Positions 52,145 through 60,590 of a DNA stretch of 64,000 nucleotides are shown in pieces; the first letter of the stretch is position 1, and the number at the start of each line of letters is the position of its first letter. The position numbers were made by a program, and so were the translations under genes. Under the pieces are notes generated by a model that did no database searches, had not been told where the DNA came from, and saw only the letters and a program-made list of their open reading frames with translations. The stretch is from Candidatus Pantoea formicae. Lineage in GTDB: Bacteria; Pseudomonadota; Gammaproteobacteria; Enterobacterales; Enterobacteriaceae. Location of the stretch: contig NZ_VWXD01000006.1 in NCBI RefSeq assembly GCF_011752625.1, positions 124,001 through 188,000 of the forward strand, written 5' to 3'.

Positions 52145-52822
52145 ATGGATATTTTGAAAGCATTGCTGCATGCCTTGTGGCAGCAGGATTATGAAATGCT
52201 CTCCGACCCGACGCTGGTGTGGGCCATATACGGTTTGCTGTTCCTGATCCTGTTTTTGGAGAATGGCCTGTTGCCCGCGGCTTTTCTGCCGGGTGATAGC
52301 CTGTTGATTCTTGTAGGTGTGCTGATCGCCAAAGGCACCATGGGCTTCCCCCTCACATTACTGGTCCTCACCACTGGCGCCAGTCTCGGCTGCTGGGTCA
52401 GTTATATTCAAGGACGATGGTTGGGTAATACGCCCACCGTGCAAAAATGGCTCTCGCATTTGCCTGCACAATACCACCAACGCGCCCATAGCTTGTTCCA
52501 TCGGCACGGTTTGTCTGCCCTGCTGATTGGCCGCTTCATTGCCTTTGTGCGCACCCTCCTGCCAACCATTGCTGGGCTTTCTGGTCTGAGTAATGCTCGT
52601 TTTCAGTTCTTCAACTGGATGAGTGGCTTCCTGTGGGTGTTGATTCTCACCGTGCTCGGCTTTGCACTGGGGAAAACCCCAATTTTCCGCCGCTATGAAG
52701 ATGAACTGATGTTCTGTCTGATGCTGCTGCCGCTGGTGCTGCTGGTGATCGGATTGGTGGGTTCTCTGGTGGTGTTGTGGCGTAAACGTCAGGCATCTCG
52801 TAATGGGAATTCACAGTCATGA
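52145..52822 (+). CDS. yqjA: DedA family membrane protein YqjA
   Basis: 225 residues from the ATG at 52145 (AGGAATGATTG upstream). The DedA signature is clear: FLENGLLPAAFLPGDSLLIL (about 40-59) with the conserved E and D, and GRFIAFVRTLLPTIAGLSG (about 135-153) with the essential arginines. DedA proteins are needed for proton motive force, alkaline tolerance and lipid carrier movement. It overlaps mzrA by four bases and is in the Cpx regulon in E. coli. Confidence 0.94.
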   Translation: MDILKALLHALWQQDYEMLSDPTLVWAIYGLLFLILFLENGLLPAAFLPGDSLLILVGVLIAKGTMGFPLTLLVLTTGASLGCWVSYIQGRWLGNTPTVQKWLSHLPAQYHQRAHSLFHRHGLSALLIGRFIAFVRTLLPTIAGLSGLSNARFQFFNWMSGFLWVLILTVLGFALGKTPIFRRYEDELMFCLMLLPLVLLVIGLVGSLVVLWRKRQASRNGNSQS

Positions 52823-53187
52823 TTGCGCTTCGTGGATTCCCCAGGCGTTTCCTGCCCTGGGCGGTAGCGGGTGCCTTGGCGCTGCTGGCCGTGATTATTG
52901 TCCCTTCGTTGATGCAGCACGATACGGTCGTCAAAATTCGTGTTGCTCATAGCGGCACCAATCTGCCTGATGGTTTTTACCTCTATCAGCAACTATCGGC
53001 ACAGGGCGTGCGTATCAAAAGTATTACACCTTCGGGTGATGCGCTGGTCATTCATTTCGAAAACGAAGAGCAGAGCCTGGCCGCGCAGAAAGTGCTGCGT
53101 CGCCTGCTGCCACAAGGTTTTGTGGTGGCAAGCGGACCGCAAGCTTCACAGCAAGTCCCCGACGCCAATCGTCCAACTTATAGCTGA
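52819..53187 (+). CDS. mzrA: EnvZ/OmpR modulator MzrA
   Basis: 122 residues, overlapping yqjA in ATGA. A short cytoplasmic N terminus, one membrane helix (about 12-30, LPWAVAGALALLAVIIVPSL) and a periplasmic domain with SIM-like strands (DALVIHFENEEQSLAAQKVL). In E. coli MzrA binds EnvZ and links the Cpx and EnvZ/OmpR systems. The operon with yqjA supports the assignment. Confidence 0.9.
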   Translation: MIALRGFPRRFLPWAVAGALALLAVIIVPSLMQHDTVVKIRVAHSGTNLPDGFYLYQQLSAQGVRIKSITPSGDALVIHFENEEQSLAAQKVLRRLLPQGFVVASGPQASQQVPDANRPTYS

Positions 53188-53193
53188 TTTTAC

Positions 53194-53216
53194 CCGTCTG
53201 GCGATAAGCCAGACGG
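53194..53216 (+). terminator. Hairpin after mzrA
   Basis: CCGTCTGGC-GATAA-GCCAGACGG, a perfect 9-bp stem 7 nt after the mzrA stop; no U-tract follows, so its strength is uncertain. Confidence 0.5.
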
Positions 53217-53357
53217 TAGATCAATCCTCGCTATCCCCGCGTCTTCTTTGAATTTTTTCGTCTGCTGTCTATGCTTAAAGTAGCGCGCTAAGACAAGCTG
53301 GGATGCCTCTCCTGCCCGGTTTGTGGCAGGTCATTAACAATGGAAGGTCAAAACCTG

Positions 53358-53732
53358 ATGAAACATCAATTACTACTGGGTGCTATTCTTTTCTCTCTTT
53401 CGGGTTCACTGCTGGCAGCCGAGTCACTTTGCCAGCAAAAAGAGCATGATATTCAGCGCGAAATCGACATGGCTAAACAGCATGATAATCAGCGCCGGGT
53501 CACTGGGCTGGAGCGTGCGCTGACCGAAGTCCGCGCTAACTGCACTGACGAGAGATTGAAATCCGCCCATAGTGAACGTATCGCAGCACAGAAGCAGAAA
53601 ATTGCAGAACGTGAGCGTGAACTTCAGGAAGAGCGCAAGGATGGCGATGACAAAGAGAAAATTGAGAAGCGCGAACGTAAGCTGGAAGAGGCCCAGCACG
53701 AGCTGAAGAAGCTCGAAGCTGAGCCTTACTAA
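53358..53732 (+). CDS. yqjC: DUF1090 periplasmic protein YqjC
   Basis: 124 residues from the ATG at 53358, with GGAAGGT 9 nt upstream. A signal peptide (MKHQLLLGAILFSLSGSLLA) precedes a charged coiled coil (QQKEHDIQREIDMAKQHDNQ through the C terminus). Two cysteines (CQQKE and NCTDE) could form a disulfide. The family is acid/stress related in the yqj operon, function unknown. First of the yqjCDEK group. Confidence 0.88.
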   Translation: MKHQLLLGAILFSLSGSLLAAESLCQQKEHDIQREIDMAKQHDNQRRVTGLERALTEVRANCTDERLKSAHSERIAAQKQKIAERERELQEERKDGDDKEKIEKRERKLEEAQHELKKLEAEPY

Positions 53733-53766
53733 TCGGACTTAAATAAATGATGTAATGGAGAACTTC

Positions 53767-54072
53767 ATGTCAAAAGACACCACATCTGAACATCTGCGTG
53801 CGGAATTGAAAAACCTTGCTGACACCCTGGAAGAAGTGCTGAGCAGCTCAACGGATAAATCCAAGACTGAGCTGGACAAACTGCGCAGTAAAGCGCGTGG
53901 TGCTATCGAAAGTTCACGCGAGCGTCTGGGTGACTCAGGCGAGCGTATCGCACAGTCCACGCGTGAAGCGGCGGAGAAAGCTGACGAATACGTGCGCGAC
54001 AACCCGTGGCACGGCGTGGGCATCGGTGCAGCTGTCGGTGTACTGATTGGCATCCTGATCTCACGTCGTTGA
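53767..54072 (+). CDS. yqjD: DUF883 inner-membrane ribosome-anchoring protein YqjD
   Basis: 101 residues from the ATG at 53767, with TGGAGAACTTC upstream. A charged amphipathic N-terminal region (HLRAELKNLADTLEEVLSSS) leads to ADEYVRDNPWHGVGIGAAVG and a single C-terminal membrane helix ending ISRR. In E. coli YqjD binds 70S and 100S ribosomes through its N terminus in stationary phase and holds them at the membrane. yqjE follows 1 nt later. Confidence 0.93.
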   Translation: MSKDTTSEHLRAELKNLADTLEEVLSSSTDKSKTELDKLRSKARGAIESSRERLGDSGERIAQSTREAAEKADEYVRDNPWHGVGIGAAVGVLIGILISRR

Positions 54073-54073
54073 T

Positions 54074-54469
54074 ATGAGCGATAGTCAGAGCCAAGGCCCA
54101 GGCAAAGGGGTCTTCAACATTGGTCAGCGCGTAGTGACCACGCTGGTAGGCATGGTAGAAACGCGTGTCCGCCTGGCAATCGCCGAGCTGGAAGAGGAAA
54201 AAGCCAATCTGATTCAGATGCTGATGATGGTTGGGCTGACCATGCTGTTTACCGCTTTCGGTTTAATGAGTCTGATGGTGCTGATCATCTGGGCGGTGGA
54301 TGCGCAATATCGGTTGATGGCGATTGCCATTACGACCGGCGTCCTGTTTGCGCTGGCGCTGATTTTCGGCTTGTGGACACTGCACAAGTCACGCCAATCC
54401 ACATTGCTCCGTCATACACGTAAAGAGCTGGAAACCGATCGCAAACTGCTGGAGGAGCACCGCTCATGA
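54074..54469 (+). CDS. yqjE: DUF1469 phage-holin-superfamily membrane protein YqjE
   Basis: 131 residues with two central membrane helices (about 55-77, MLMMVGLTMLFTAFGLMSLM; and 82-107, AVDAQYRLMAIAITTGVLFA) and charged ends. The pattern TRVRLAIAELEEEKANL is the DUF1469 family start. Its function is unknown; constant linkage to yqjD and yqjK suggests a joint envelope role. It overlaps yqjK by four bases. Confidence 0.9.
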   Translation: MSDSQSQGPGKGVFNIGQRVVTTLVGMVETRVRLAIAELEEEKANLIQMLMMVGLTMLFTAFGLMSLMVLIIWAVDAQYRLMAIAITTGVLFALALIFGLWTLHKSRQSTLLRHTRKELETDRKLLEEHRS

Positions 54470-54750
54470 GCCGCCGTGAACGTGAAGCGCGTATTCACGA
54501 ACTGCTGAACCACGTGCAACAACAACGGTTGGACCTCAGTGCCGCCCGCCGCGACTGGTTGGACAGCACCGCACAGTATGATCGAGGTTGGTTAACGCTC
54601 ATCAGTATGCGTCGCTATCTGGCTATTGGCAGCAGTGCGCTGGCTATATGGTCCATTCGCAGCCCTAACCGTATTTTACGTTGGGCAAAACGCGGTTTTG
54701 GCCTGTGGAGCACCTGGCGCATGATCAAATCCACGCTCGAACCACGCTAA
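54466..54750 (+). CDS. yqjK: YqjK-like family protein
   Basis: 94 residues starting MSRREREARIHELLNHVQQQ, a basic N-terminal coil, with a hydrophobic stretch (about 50-65, YLAIGSSALAIWSIRSP) and a basic tail. The YqjK family has no known activity. Last gene of the yqjCDEK unit, followed by a clear terminator. Confidence 0.88.
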   Translation: MSRREREARIHELLNHVQQQRLDLSAARRDWLDSTAQYDRGWLTLISMRRYLAIGSSALAIWSIRSPNRILRWAKRGFGLWSTWRMIKSTLEPR

Positions 54751-54761
54751 TTCCTTCATTT

Positions 54762-54790
54762 AAAACCGGATCGATAAGGTCCGGTTTTCT
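54762..54790 (+). terminator. Terminator of the yqjCDEK operon
   Basis: AAAACCGGA-9 nt-TCCGGTTTT then CTCTCC, a 9-bp stem closing in the A/T tracts. Confidence 0.8.
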
Positions 54791-54957
54791 CTCCATCAGA
54801 ATTCCTGAATAACATTGACAGTTTATCTCGCTTACAACTGTTCCATCCTGCGACTATCATCTCTTTCCATCAGCCCAGCGAATTAAATCATTCGATTCGC
54901 CGGGATTAAAACCTTGCAGGCCAACAACCTGCTACATAATTCTTGTTGGAGTAAATG

Positions 54958-55368
54958 ATGAAAAAATTCGAAGACTCAGGTCTGCTGCTGGCACGTGTAC
55001 TGATGACTATTCTGTTCATTACTGCAGGTTGGGGCAAAATCACCGGTTACGCGGGTACCGCACAATACATGCAGGCGATGGGCGTCCCTGGCTTCCTGCT
55101 GCCACTGGTCATTTTGCTGGAGTTTGGCGGCGGTCTGGCAATTCTGTTTGGTTTCCTGACTCGCTTCACTGCACTGTTCACCGCTGGCTTCACCCTGCTG
55201 ACCGCGTTCCTGTTCCACAGCAACTTTGCTGAAGGCGTTAACCAGCTGATGTTCATGAAAAACCTGTCCATCGCCGGTGGTTTCCTGGTGCTGGGTCTGG
55301 TAGGTCCAGGTGCTTATAGCATTGACCGTCTGATTCGTGCTCGTTTCGCACCAGCAGCCGCACGCTAA
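54958..55368 (+). CDS. yqjF: DoxX family membrane protein YqjF
   Basis: 136 residues from the second of two ATGs; TTGGAGTAA places the ribosome site six bases before it. Four membrane helices with the DoxX start RVLMTILFITAGWGKITGYA and LLEFGGGLAILFGFLTRFTA. E. coli YqjF is linked to the response to aromatic inducers, with no proven catalytic role. It is between yqjK and the glutathionyl-hydroquinone reductase gene, a conserved pair. Confidence 0.92.
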   Translation: MKKFEDSGLLLARVLMTILFITAGWGKITGYAGTAQYMQAMGVPGFLLPLVILLEFGGGLAILFGFLTRFTALFTAGFTLLTAFLFHSNFAEGVNQLMFMKNLSIAGGFLVLGLVGPGAYSIDRLIRARFAPAAAR

Positions 55369-55448
55369 GCACACAAGCGTTGCCAGAACACATATACTGA
55401 TTTGCAGGGGCGGGGATTTTCCTCGCCCTTTTTCTTTATGGAGGGCTT

Positions 55449-56423
55449 ATGGGACAGCTGATTGACGGTGTCTGGCATGACACCTGGTACGATACGAAGT
55501 CAACCGGTGGCCGCTTCAAACGTACAGAAGCAGTCTGGCGTAACTGGGTAACGGCGGATGGCAGTGCTGGCCCAACCGGCAATGCCGGATTTGCCGCCGA
55601 GCGCGACCGCTATCACTTATATGTTTCTCTTGCTTGCCCATGGGCGCACCGCACACTGTTAATGCGGCAGCTTAAAGGGCTGGAGGAGATGATTTCCGTC
55701 TCCGTGGTACATCCCTTGATGCTGGAAAACGGCTGGACCTTTGACGATGATTTCCCAGATGCAACAGGGGACTCACTCTATCAGAACGAATTCCTTTACC
55801 AACTTTACCTGCACGCCGACCCGCAATACACAGGCCGCGTGACCGTTCCGGTGCTATGGGATAAAACCCAGCACACCATCGTCAGTAATGAATCGGCTGA
55901 CATCATCCGTATGCTCAACACGGCCTTTGATGCGCAGGGTGCCCGCGCCGGAGATTATTATCCGCCAGAGTTACGCGACAAGATCGATGAGCTGAACGGC
56001 TGGATTTACGACACGGTGAATAATGGCGTGTACAAGAGCGGGTTTGCTACTTCGCAGGCGGCTTATGATGAATCAGTCACGGCTTTGTTCCACTCGCTGG
56101 CGCGCCTTGAGCAAATTCTTGGCCAGCATCGCTATCTGACTGGCGATAGCCTCACTGAAGCGGATTTGCGTTTGTGGACCACATTAGTTCGCTTCGATCC
56201 GGTATATGTGACCCACTTTAAGTGCGATCGCCACCGCATCAGTGATTACCGCAATTTGAGTGGCTTCCTGCGCGACATTTACCAGATGCCGGGCATTGCC
56301 GATACCGTCAATCTGCCGCATATTCGCCATCACTATTATTGCAGCCACAAAACTATCAACCCGAGCGGCGTGATTTCGCTGGGCCCGGCGTTTGACTGGG
56401 ATGAGCCACACGGCCGCGGTTGA
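55449..56423 (+). CDS. yqjG: Glutathionyl-hydroquinone reductase
   Basis: 324 residues (E. coli 328). An Xi-class glutathione transferase that reduces glutathionyl-hydroquinones. The catalytic cysteine is in SLACPWAHRTLLMRQL (about 58-73); the N-terminal thioredoxin fold includes TVPVLWDKTQHTIVSNESADI and the C-terminal helical domain has DGSLTEADLRLWTTLVRFD-like GDSLTEADLRLWTTL and FKCDRHRISDYRNL. TGGAGGGCTT precedes the ATG. It is downstream of yqjF. Confidence 0.95.
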   Translation: MGQLIDGVWHDTWYDTKSTGGRFKRTEAVWRNWVTADGSAGPTGNAGFAAERDRYHLYVSLACPWAHRTLLMRQLKGLEEMISVSVVHPLMLENGWTFDDDFPDATGDSLYQNEFLYQLYLHADPQYTGRVTVPVLWDKTQHTIVSNESADIIRMLNTAFDAQGARAGDYYPPELRDKIDELNGWIYDTVNNGVYKSGFATSQAAYDESVTALFHSLARLEQILGQHRYLTGDSLTEADLRLWTTLVRFDPVYVTHFKCDRHRISDYRNLSGFLRDIYQMPGIADTVNLPHIRHHYYCSHKTINPSGVISLGPAFDWDEPHGRG

Positions 56424-56440
56424 GTTTGGTGCGGATCGTT

Positions 56441-56481
56441 GTGCTCAACACACTCTTTTCCTAAAGGAGTGCGTTGAGCAC
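56441..56481 (+). terminator. Long hairpin after yqjG
   Basis: GTGCTCAAC-A-CACTC pairs with GAGTG-C-GTTGAGCAC (14 of 15 positions) around an 11-nt loop, followed by GGTTTTA. It probably ends yqjG transcription. Confidence 0.65.
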
Positions 56482-56573
56482 GGTTTTACAGGTTAACTGC
56501 GAGGCGTAAAAACGCCGACTGATCATTCCTGTTACGCGCAAGCAGGTGAGCAACCGTGCCACTGCACCCACTT

Positions 56574-56903
56574 TTAAGCGAACTTGATTAGCAGCATCCC
56601 AGCAATCAGCAACCCAACGCCTAGCCAGCCGATGCGATTCAACCGTTGACCAAACAGCACCCAGCCGGCAGCAACCGTGGCCACCAAGCCAAACCCACCC
56701 CACAACGCATAAGCTACCGAGAGGTCGATCCCTTTTACCGCTTGAGACAAGGCACTGAATGCCCCCAGCACCGCGACCAGCGAGATCACACCATATAGCA
56801 CGCGACGAAAACCATCGGAGTATTTGAGAAAGATATTCGCGACGATCTCCAGCCCAATCGCCAGCGCCAGCCAGGCCACATGCACAAGATTAAACGAGCT
56901 CAT
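56574..56903 (-). CDS. mdtI: Spermidine export protein subunit MdtI (SMR family)
   Basis: 109 residues, the same as E. coli MdtI, four membrane helices. AWLALAIGLEIVANIFLKYS (with the conserved Glu of SMR pumps, about 10-29) and LSQAVKGIDLSVAYALWGGF are diagnostic. MdtI and MdtJ form a heterodimeric spermidine exporter. Its start overlaps the end of mdtJ, which is frameshifted here, so MdtI may lack its partner. Confidence 0.93.
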   Translation of the reverse strand: MSSFNLVHVAWLALAIGLEIVANIFLKYSDGFRRVLYGVISLVAVLGAFSALSQAVKGIDLSVAYALWGGFGLVATVAAGWVLFGQRLNRIGWLGVGLLIAGMLLIKFA

Positions 56904-57239
56904 GCTGTTGCTCCTTACGTGTCAGCGTACCGGATTTGATCAGCGCGATCCCCGCCACCAGCGTGATTAAGCCCGCCACTTTCATCAGCGATAGGGTTTC
57001 ATCAAACAACGTCACGCTAAACAGGGTAATAACAGGATGCCAATGCCTTCCCACATGGCGTAAGCGACACCCAAGGCAATGCGTTTTACAGCAAAAGATA
57101 AGAAAATATAAGAAAGTGCGATCATCACCAGCATAAAAATAAAACCCGCACTGTCATCATTGACGCTAGCCCATTTCATTGACAGCGTACCGGTTATTTC
57201 AGCCACGATGGCCAATGCTAATAAAAGCCAATACCACAT
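56890..57239 (-). pseudogene. mdtJ: Spermidine export protein subunit MdtJ, frameshifted
   Basis: From the ATG at 57239 (GGAGAGAAATC upstream) the frame reads MWYWLLLALAIVAEITGTLS through AMWEGIGILL, then enters LPCLA and stops at about 57012. One base less than the expected CTGTT[N]ATTACC at about 57029 explains this: in the other frame the sequence continues ITLFSVTLFDETLSLMKVAG and ends HELV at 56890, overlapping mdtI. The intact product would be about 116 residues with four helices; the reading frame gives two and a half. A real mutation and a sequencing or assembly indel are both possible. Confidence 0.85.
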
Positions 57240-57756
57240 GATTTCTCTCCCTAATGAGAAATAGCGTTTCGCCACGCAAAAAATTGCGCGTGAGAAAATT
57301 TAGATAAAATATTTTGCTAAGGAGAGAATGGAACTAAAGCGCAAAGCGCCAGTGCTGGTCGAAGATCAGGCAGTTGGATTGAGTATGCAGAGAAGAAGGG
57401 GATGCCATCATTGGGGCGAACATTTTGTCCATAATTTTACAACTTATCCACGTTGTTGCTTTTCCTCAGTGTGGATGAAAAATTGTCCTCAGTAGTTATA
57501 CACGCGCCTATTCTGGCATAAGACCGAAATTTTTAGATGGGATTTTCATTTCTTTACGCTACAGGTGATTCAAACTATGCATAGAGTGATGCTGAGACCT
57601 AACATAAATGAAAATTTCTTATCTATAAGCCCTCTAAAATACTTTGAATAAATACTGAGATCATCTTTGCAGGAGGGATGCTAATTATCAGATTAGTAAC
57701 GTTAATTCTCTAAAAAATCCCATTAAGTAGCCTTATAGCATTAGTTGACATCGTCA
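57240..57756. other. Intergenic region upstream of mdtJ
   Basis: 517 nt of AT-rich sequence with no supported gene or hairpin of note. It holds the mdtJI promoter region near 57300 and, further right, the 3' end of the DUF4056-like pair. Confidence 0.5.
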
Positions 57757-58185
57757 TTATTTTACCTTATCAACCATCGAGACAATAACTGTTATCGGAT
57801 CTTCCTCGATACCTACTGATACATTTATGTTGGGTTCATTGCCGGTCCAACAAACTCCTCGATAATCACAAACACCACCTTTTTTAAATCCATTCCTTTC
57901 TAAATAGATATCTATTTTACTGGTGTCACTTGTGCCGATAAATCTTATCTGGTGAATCAGTGCGGGGTTGGGCCCAGACTCATTGTTGTAAGTGAATCTA
58001 AAATCCTTAGTAATTCGCGGTATATTTTTAAGTAATTCTGGCGTATAAAAATCGTAGTCTCGCCTATCCTTTTCTGAATATTCAGCGCCTTCTGCGAATA
58101 CCATCTTAAGGTAGTGCAAACCATAGGTCATACCAATAGCTAAAATCGCAAAAGTGATGAGCACAGGCTTTATTGCATTTTTCAT
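57757..58185 (-). CDS. Membrane-anchored periplasmic protein, putative immunity partner
   Basis: 142 residues. A single N-terminal membrane helix (about 7-25, PVLITFAILAIGMTYGLHYL) leads to a periplasmic domain with two cysteines close together (VCDYRGVCW), likely a disulfide. No family is recognised. It overlaps the upstream DUF4056-like gene by four bases and is as AT-rich as that gene. Small anchored periplasmic partners downstream of a possible envelope toxin are typical of effector/immunity pairs, which is the reason for the suggestion. Confidence 0.55.
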   Translation of the reverse strand: MKNAIKPVLITFAILAIGMTYGLHYLKMVFAEGAEYSEKDRRDYDFYTPELLKNIPRITKDFRFTYNNESGPNPALIHQIRFIGTSDTSKIDIYLERNGFKKGGVCDYRGVCWTGNEPNINVSVGIEEDPITVIVSMVDKVK

Positions 58186-58883
58186 AACCGTGACACTCCC
58201 TTGCCAAAGTGAATAAATCCACGATTAGAGTCGATGATACCAACATCTCCCGATCTCCAATTTTTATAGGGAGAGACAGCTTTCATAAAATTCGGCAACT
58301 CCCCTAAGTAAGGTCTTGTGTTTGGAAAAAAGGATGGGTCAGGAAAAAGTAGCGGTCGGAATGTTTCATTTTTCCAAGAACCTACTTTTCCGTAATGATC
58401 CCACCGCTTTAGGGCATCCGCTTTACTTATCGGTTTCAAGTAGCTAAATATATTATTCATGCAAGACATAACCCGGTAATAACCTAACAGGTCAGAAACA
58501 AGGTCTTCACAACTAAATCCGCTGTCAGTCACCCAGTTGTAGGGGAAAGAACCTTGAAGATCTTCAAACCTGCGAGCCAGTGTCATCATCATCGTAAGAG
58601 CAATACTTTGCTTTTGCTGATATGACAAACCTTTTTTGATGCGCCATGTGATTGATTTCCCGACCGTGAAACGCTGTCCAAGACCGACCATTGACTGTTT
58701 ATAAGTCACATCATAAGTTGACCCGCTTCTAGACTCGCCTTGGAGCAACTGCGACCACAACATTCTAATGTCTGTGCCCTGCGCATGACCAAGATCCACC
58801 CAGCCTAGGACTTCTGTATATATAAGCCCGTGCCTGGCTGTTTCAGCTGCTGCAGCATCAAGTATATCCGTTCGTTTGCTCAT
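58182..58883 (-). CDS. DUF4056-like protein, putative effector
   Basis: 233 residues from the ATG at 58883, which has AAGGA 8 nt upstream (an ATG 9 nt earlier overlaps that site). There is no signal peptide. LIYTEVLGWVDLGHAQGTDI and SGFSCEDLVSDLLGYYRVM resemble the GWIDLxHxR and FSPEDLYSNLLG motifs of DUF4056 proteins, with histidine and glutamate that may be catalytic. The lack of a secretion signal and tight overlap with a membrane-anchored partner are the pattern of T6SS-type effectors, but no secretion gene is in the window. Function unknown. Confidence 0.55.
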   Translation of the reverse strand: MSKRTDILDAAAAETARHGLIYTEVLGWVDLGHAQGTDIRMLWSQLLQGESRSGSTYDVTYKQSMVGLGQRFTVGKSITWRIKKGLSYQQKQSIALTMMMTLARRFEDLQGSFPYNWVTDSGFSCEDLVSDLLGYYRVMSCMNNIFSYLKPISKADALKRWDHYGKVGSWKNETFRPLLFPDPSFFPNTRPYLGELPNFMKAVSPYKNWRSGDVGIIDSNRGFIHFGKGVSRL

Positions 58884-59219
58884 CCCTGACATCCTTACTT
58901 TTAATTAATCAATTTTCCATTTGTAGACTCAAACGCCCAGAAAAGTAGCCCATTGAGTTTGAACATAAAGGTTTTCACTGTTTATCAACAGTCAATGCTT
59001 TGAGCTAAAAGTAAGCTCTTAATATGGGTTTTTTAGGTATGAAAATCTCCAAGAAATTTCTTGTTTTTTCTCATGAGCTAAAAAATGTGACGTAAAGGAT
59101 TCGAATTAAATTTCGGGATATATTCTTAGAATAGTGCGCAACAACAACATAATTTAGCAATCAATTGCGAAGAGTTATGAAGTGGACCATTATTCATCTC
59201 ACCACTGTGAGCCAGATAG
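58884..59219. other. Intergenic region between the effector-like pair and rnpB
   Basis: 336 nt, AT-rich, without a gene. It contains the promoter region of the DUF4056-like gene; the segment 59020-59120 is a poly-T/A-rich stretch without clear hairpins. Confidence 0.45.
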
Positions 59220-59221
59220 CA

Positions 59222-59246
59222 AAAACCCCGCCGGAGCGGGGTTTTC
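59222..59246 (-). terminator. Terminator of rnpB
   Basis: On the minus strand AAACCCCGC-TCCG-GCGGGGTTTTT, a 9-bp stem with a U run immediately downstream of the RNase P RNA. Confidence 0.9.
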
Positions 59247-59254
59247 ACCTGAAA

Positions 59255-59631
<377 letters not shown>

Positions 59632-59664
59632 GGCGCGGGATAATAGGCGATCCGCCCGCGTTTG

Positions 59665-60528
59665 TCACGCCTCTTGCTGCTCTAGCGCGTACTTATACAG
59701 TGCGTTCTTCTTAACGCCATGAATTTCCGCTGTAAGCGCTGCGGCTTTTTTCAACGGCAACTCCGCTTGTAGCAATGCCAGCGTACGCAGTGCTTCAGCC
59801 GGTAGAGCCTCTTCATCGGCTTTATGACCTTCAACGATCAGCACCATCTCGCCTTTGCGACGGTTTTCATCTTCCAGCACCCATGCCAGCAGCTCACCCA
59901 CCGGCGCGCCCTGGATGGTTTCCCAGGTTTTGGTAATCTCGCGCGCCAGCACCACATAACGATCGGCCCCCCACACGCTCACCATATCCTGCAGGCTATC
60001 AATCAAACGGTGGGTGGATTCATAAAAAATGAGGGTACGAGGTTCATTCTCAAGGGAGCGCAGCACATCGCAACGGCCTTTACTTTTGGCGGGCAGAAAT
60101 CCTTCGTAACAGAAACGATCTGACGGTAACCCCGCCGCGCTTAATGCTGTAATCGCCGCGCAGGCACCCGGCAACGGAACCACGCGCACACCTGCTTCAC
60201 GGCAGCGACGCACCAGATGATAGCCGGGATCGTTAATGAGAGGCGTGCCCGCATCCGAGACCAAGGCAATGCTCTGGCCCTCTTGCAGCTTGGCTAACAG
60301 CACCTCTGCTTTCTGTTGCTCGTTGTGGTCGTGAAGTGCGAACAGTCGCGCATTGATGGCGAAATGTTGTAGCAACAGCCCGGTATGACGTGTATCTTCC
60401 GCTGCGACCAGATCGACGCTCGCGAGCACCGTCAACGCACGTTGTGTGATATCACCCAGGTTACCGATCGGGGTAGGAACGATATAGAGCGTACTGGCAG
60501 AAATCTCTGCCCGATCGAGTTGTTTCAT
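59665..60528 (-). CDS. rsmI: 16S rRNA (cytidine1402-2'-O)-methyltransferase
   Basis: 287 residues (E. coli 286). Tetrapyrrole-methylase-fold enzyme acting on C1402 of 16S rRNA with SAM. Conserved segments: LYIVPTPIGNLGDITQRALT (about 14-33), AEDTRHTGLLLQHF, IALVSDAGTPLINDPG (about 86-101) and LPGACAAITALSAAGLPSDRF. It is divergent from lpoA, as in E. coli, with about 62 nt between the starts. Confidence 0.96.
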   Translation of the reverse strand: MKQLDRAEISASTLYIVPTPIGNLGDITQRALTVLASVDLVAAEDTRHTGLLLQHFAINARLFALHDHNEQQKAEVLLAKLQEGQSIALVSDAGTPLINDPGYHLVRRCREAGVRVVPLPGACAAITALSAAGLPSDRFCYEGFLPAKSKGRCDVLRSLENEPRTLIFYESTHRLIDSLQDMVSVWGADRYVVLAREITKTWETIQGAPVGELLAWVLEDENRRKGEMVLIVEGHKADEEALPAEALRTLALLQAELPLKKAAALTAEIHGVKKNALYKYALEQQEA

Positions 60529-60590
60529 TGTTTCATCCGAATTGCCGATTTAATATTGAGCATCTAGAAAAAAACATCACTGGATACAGT

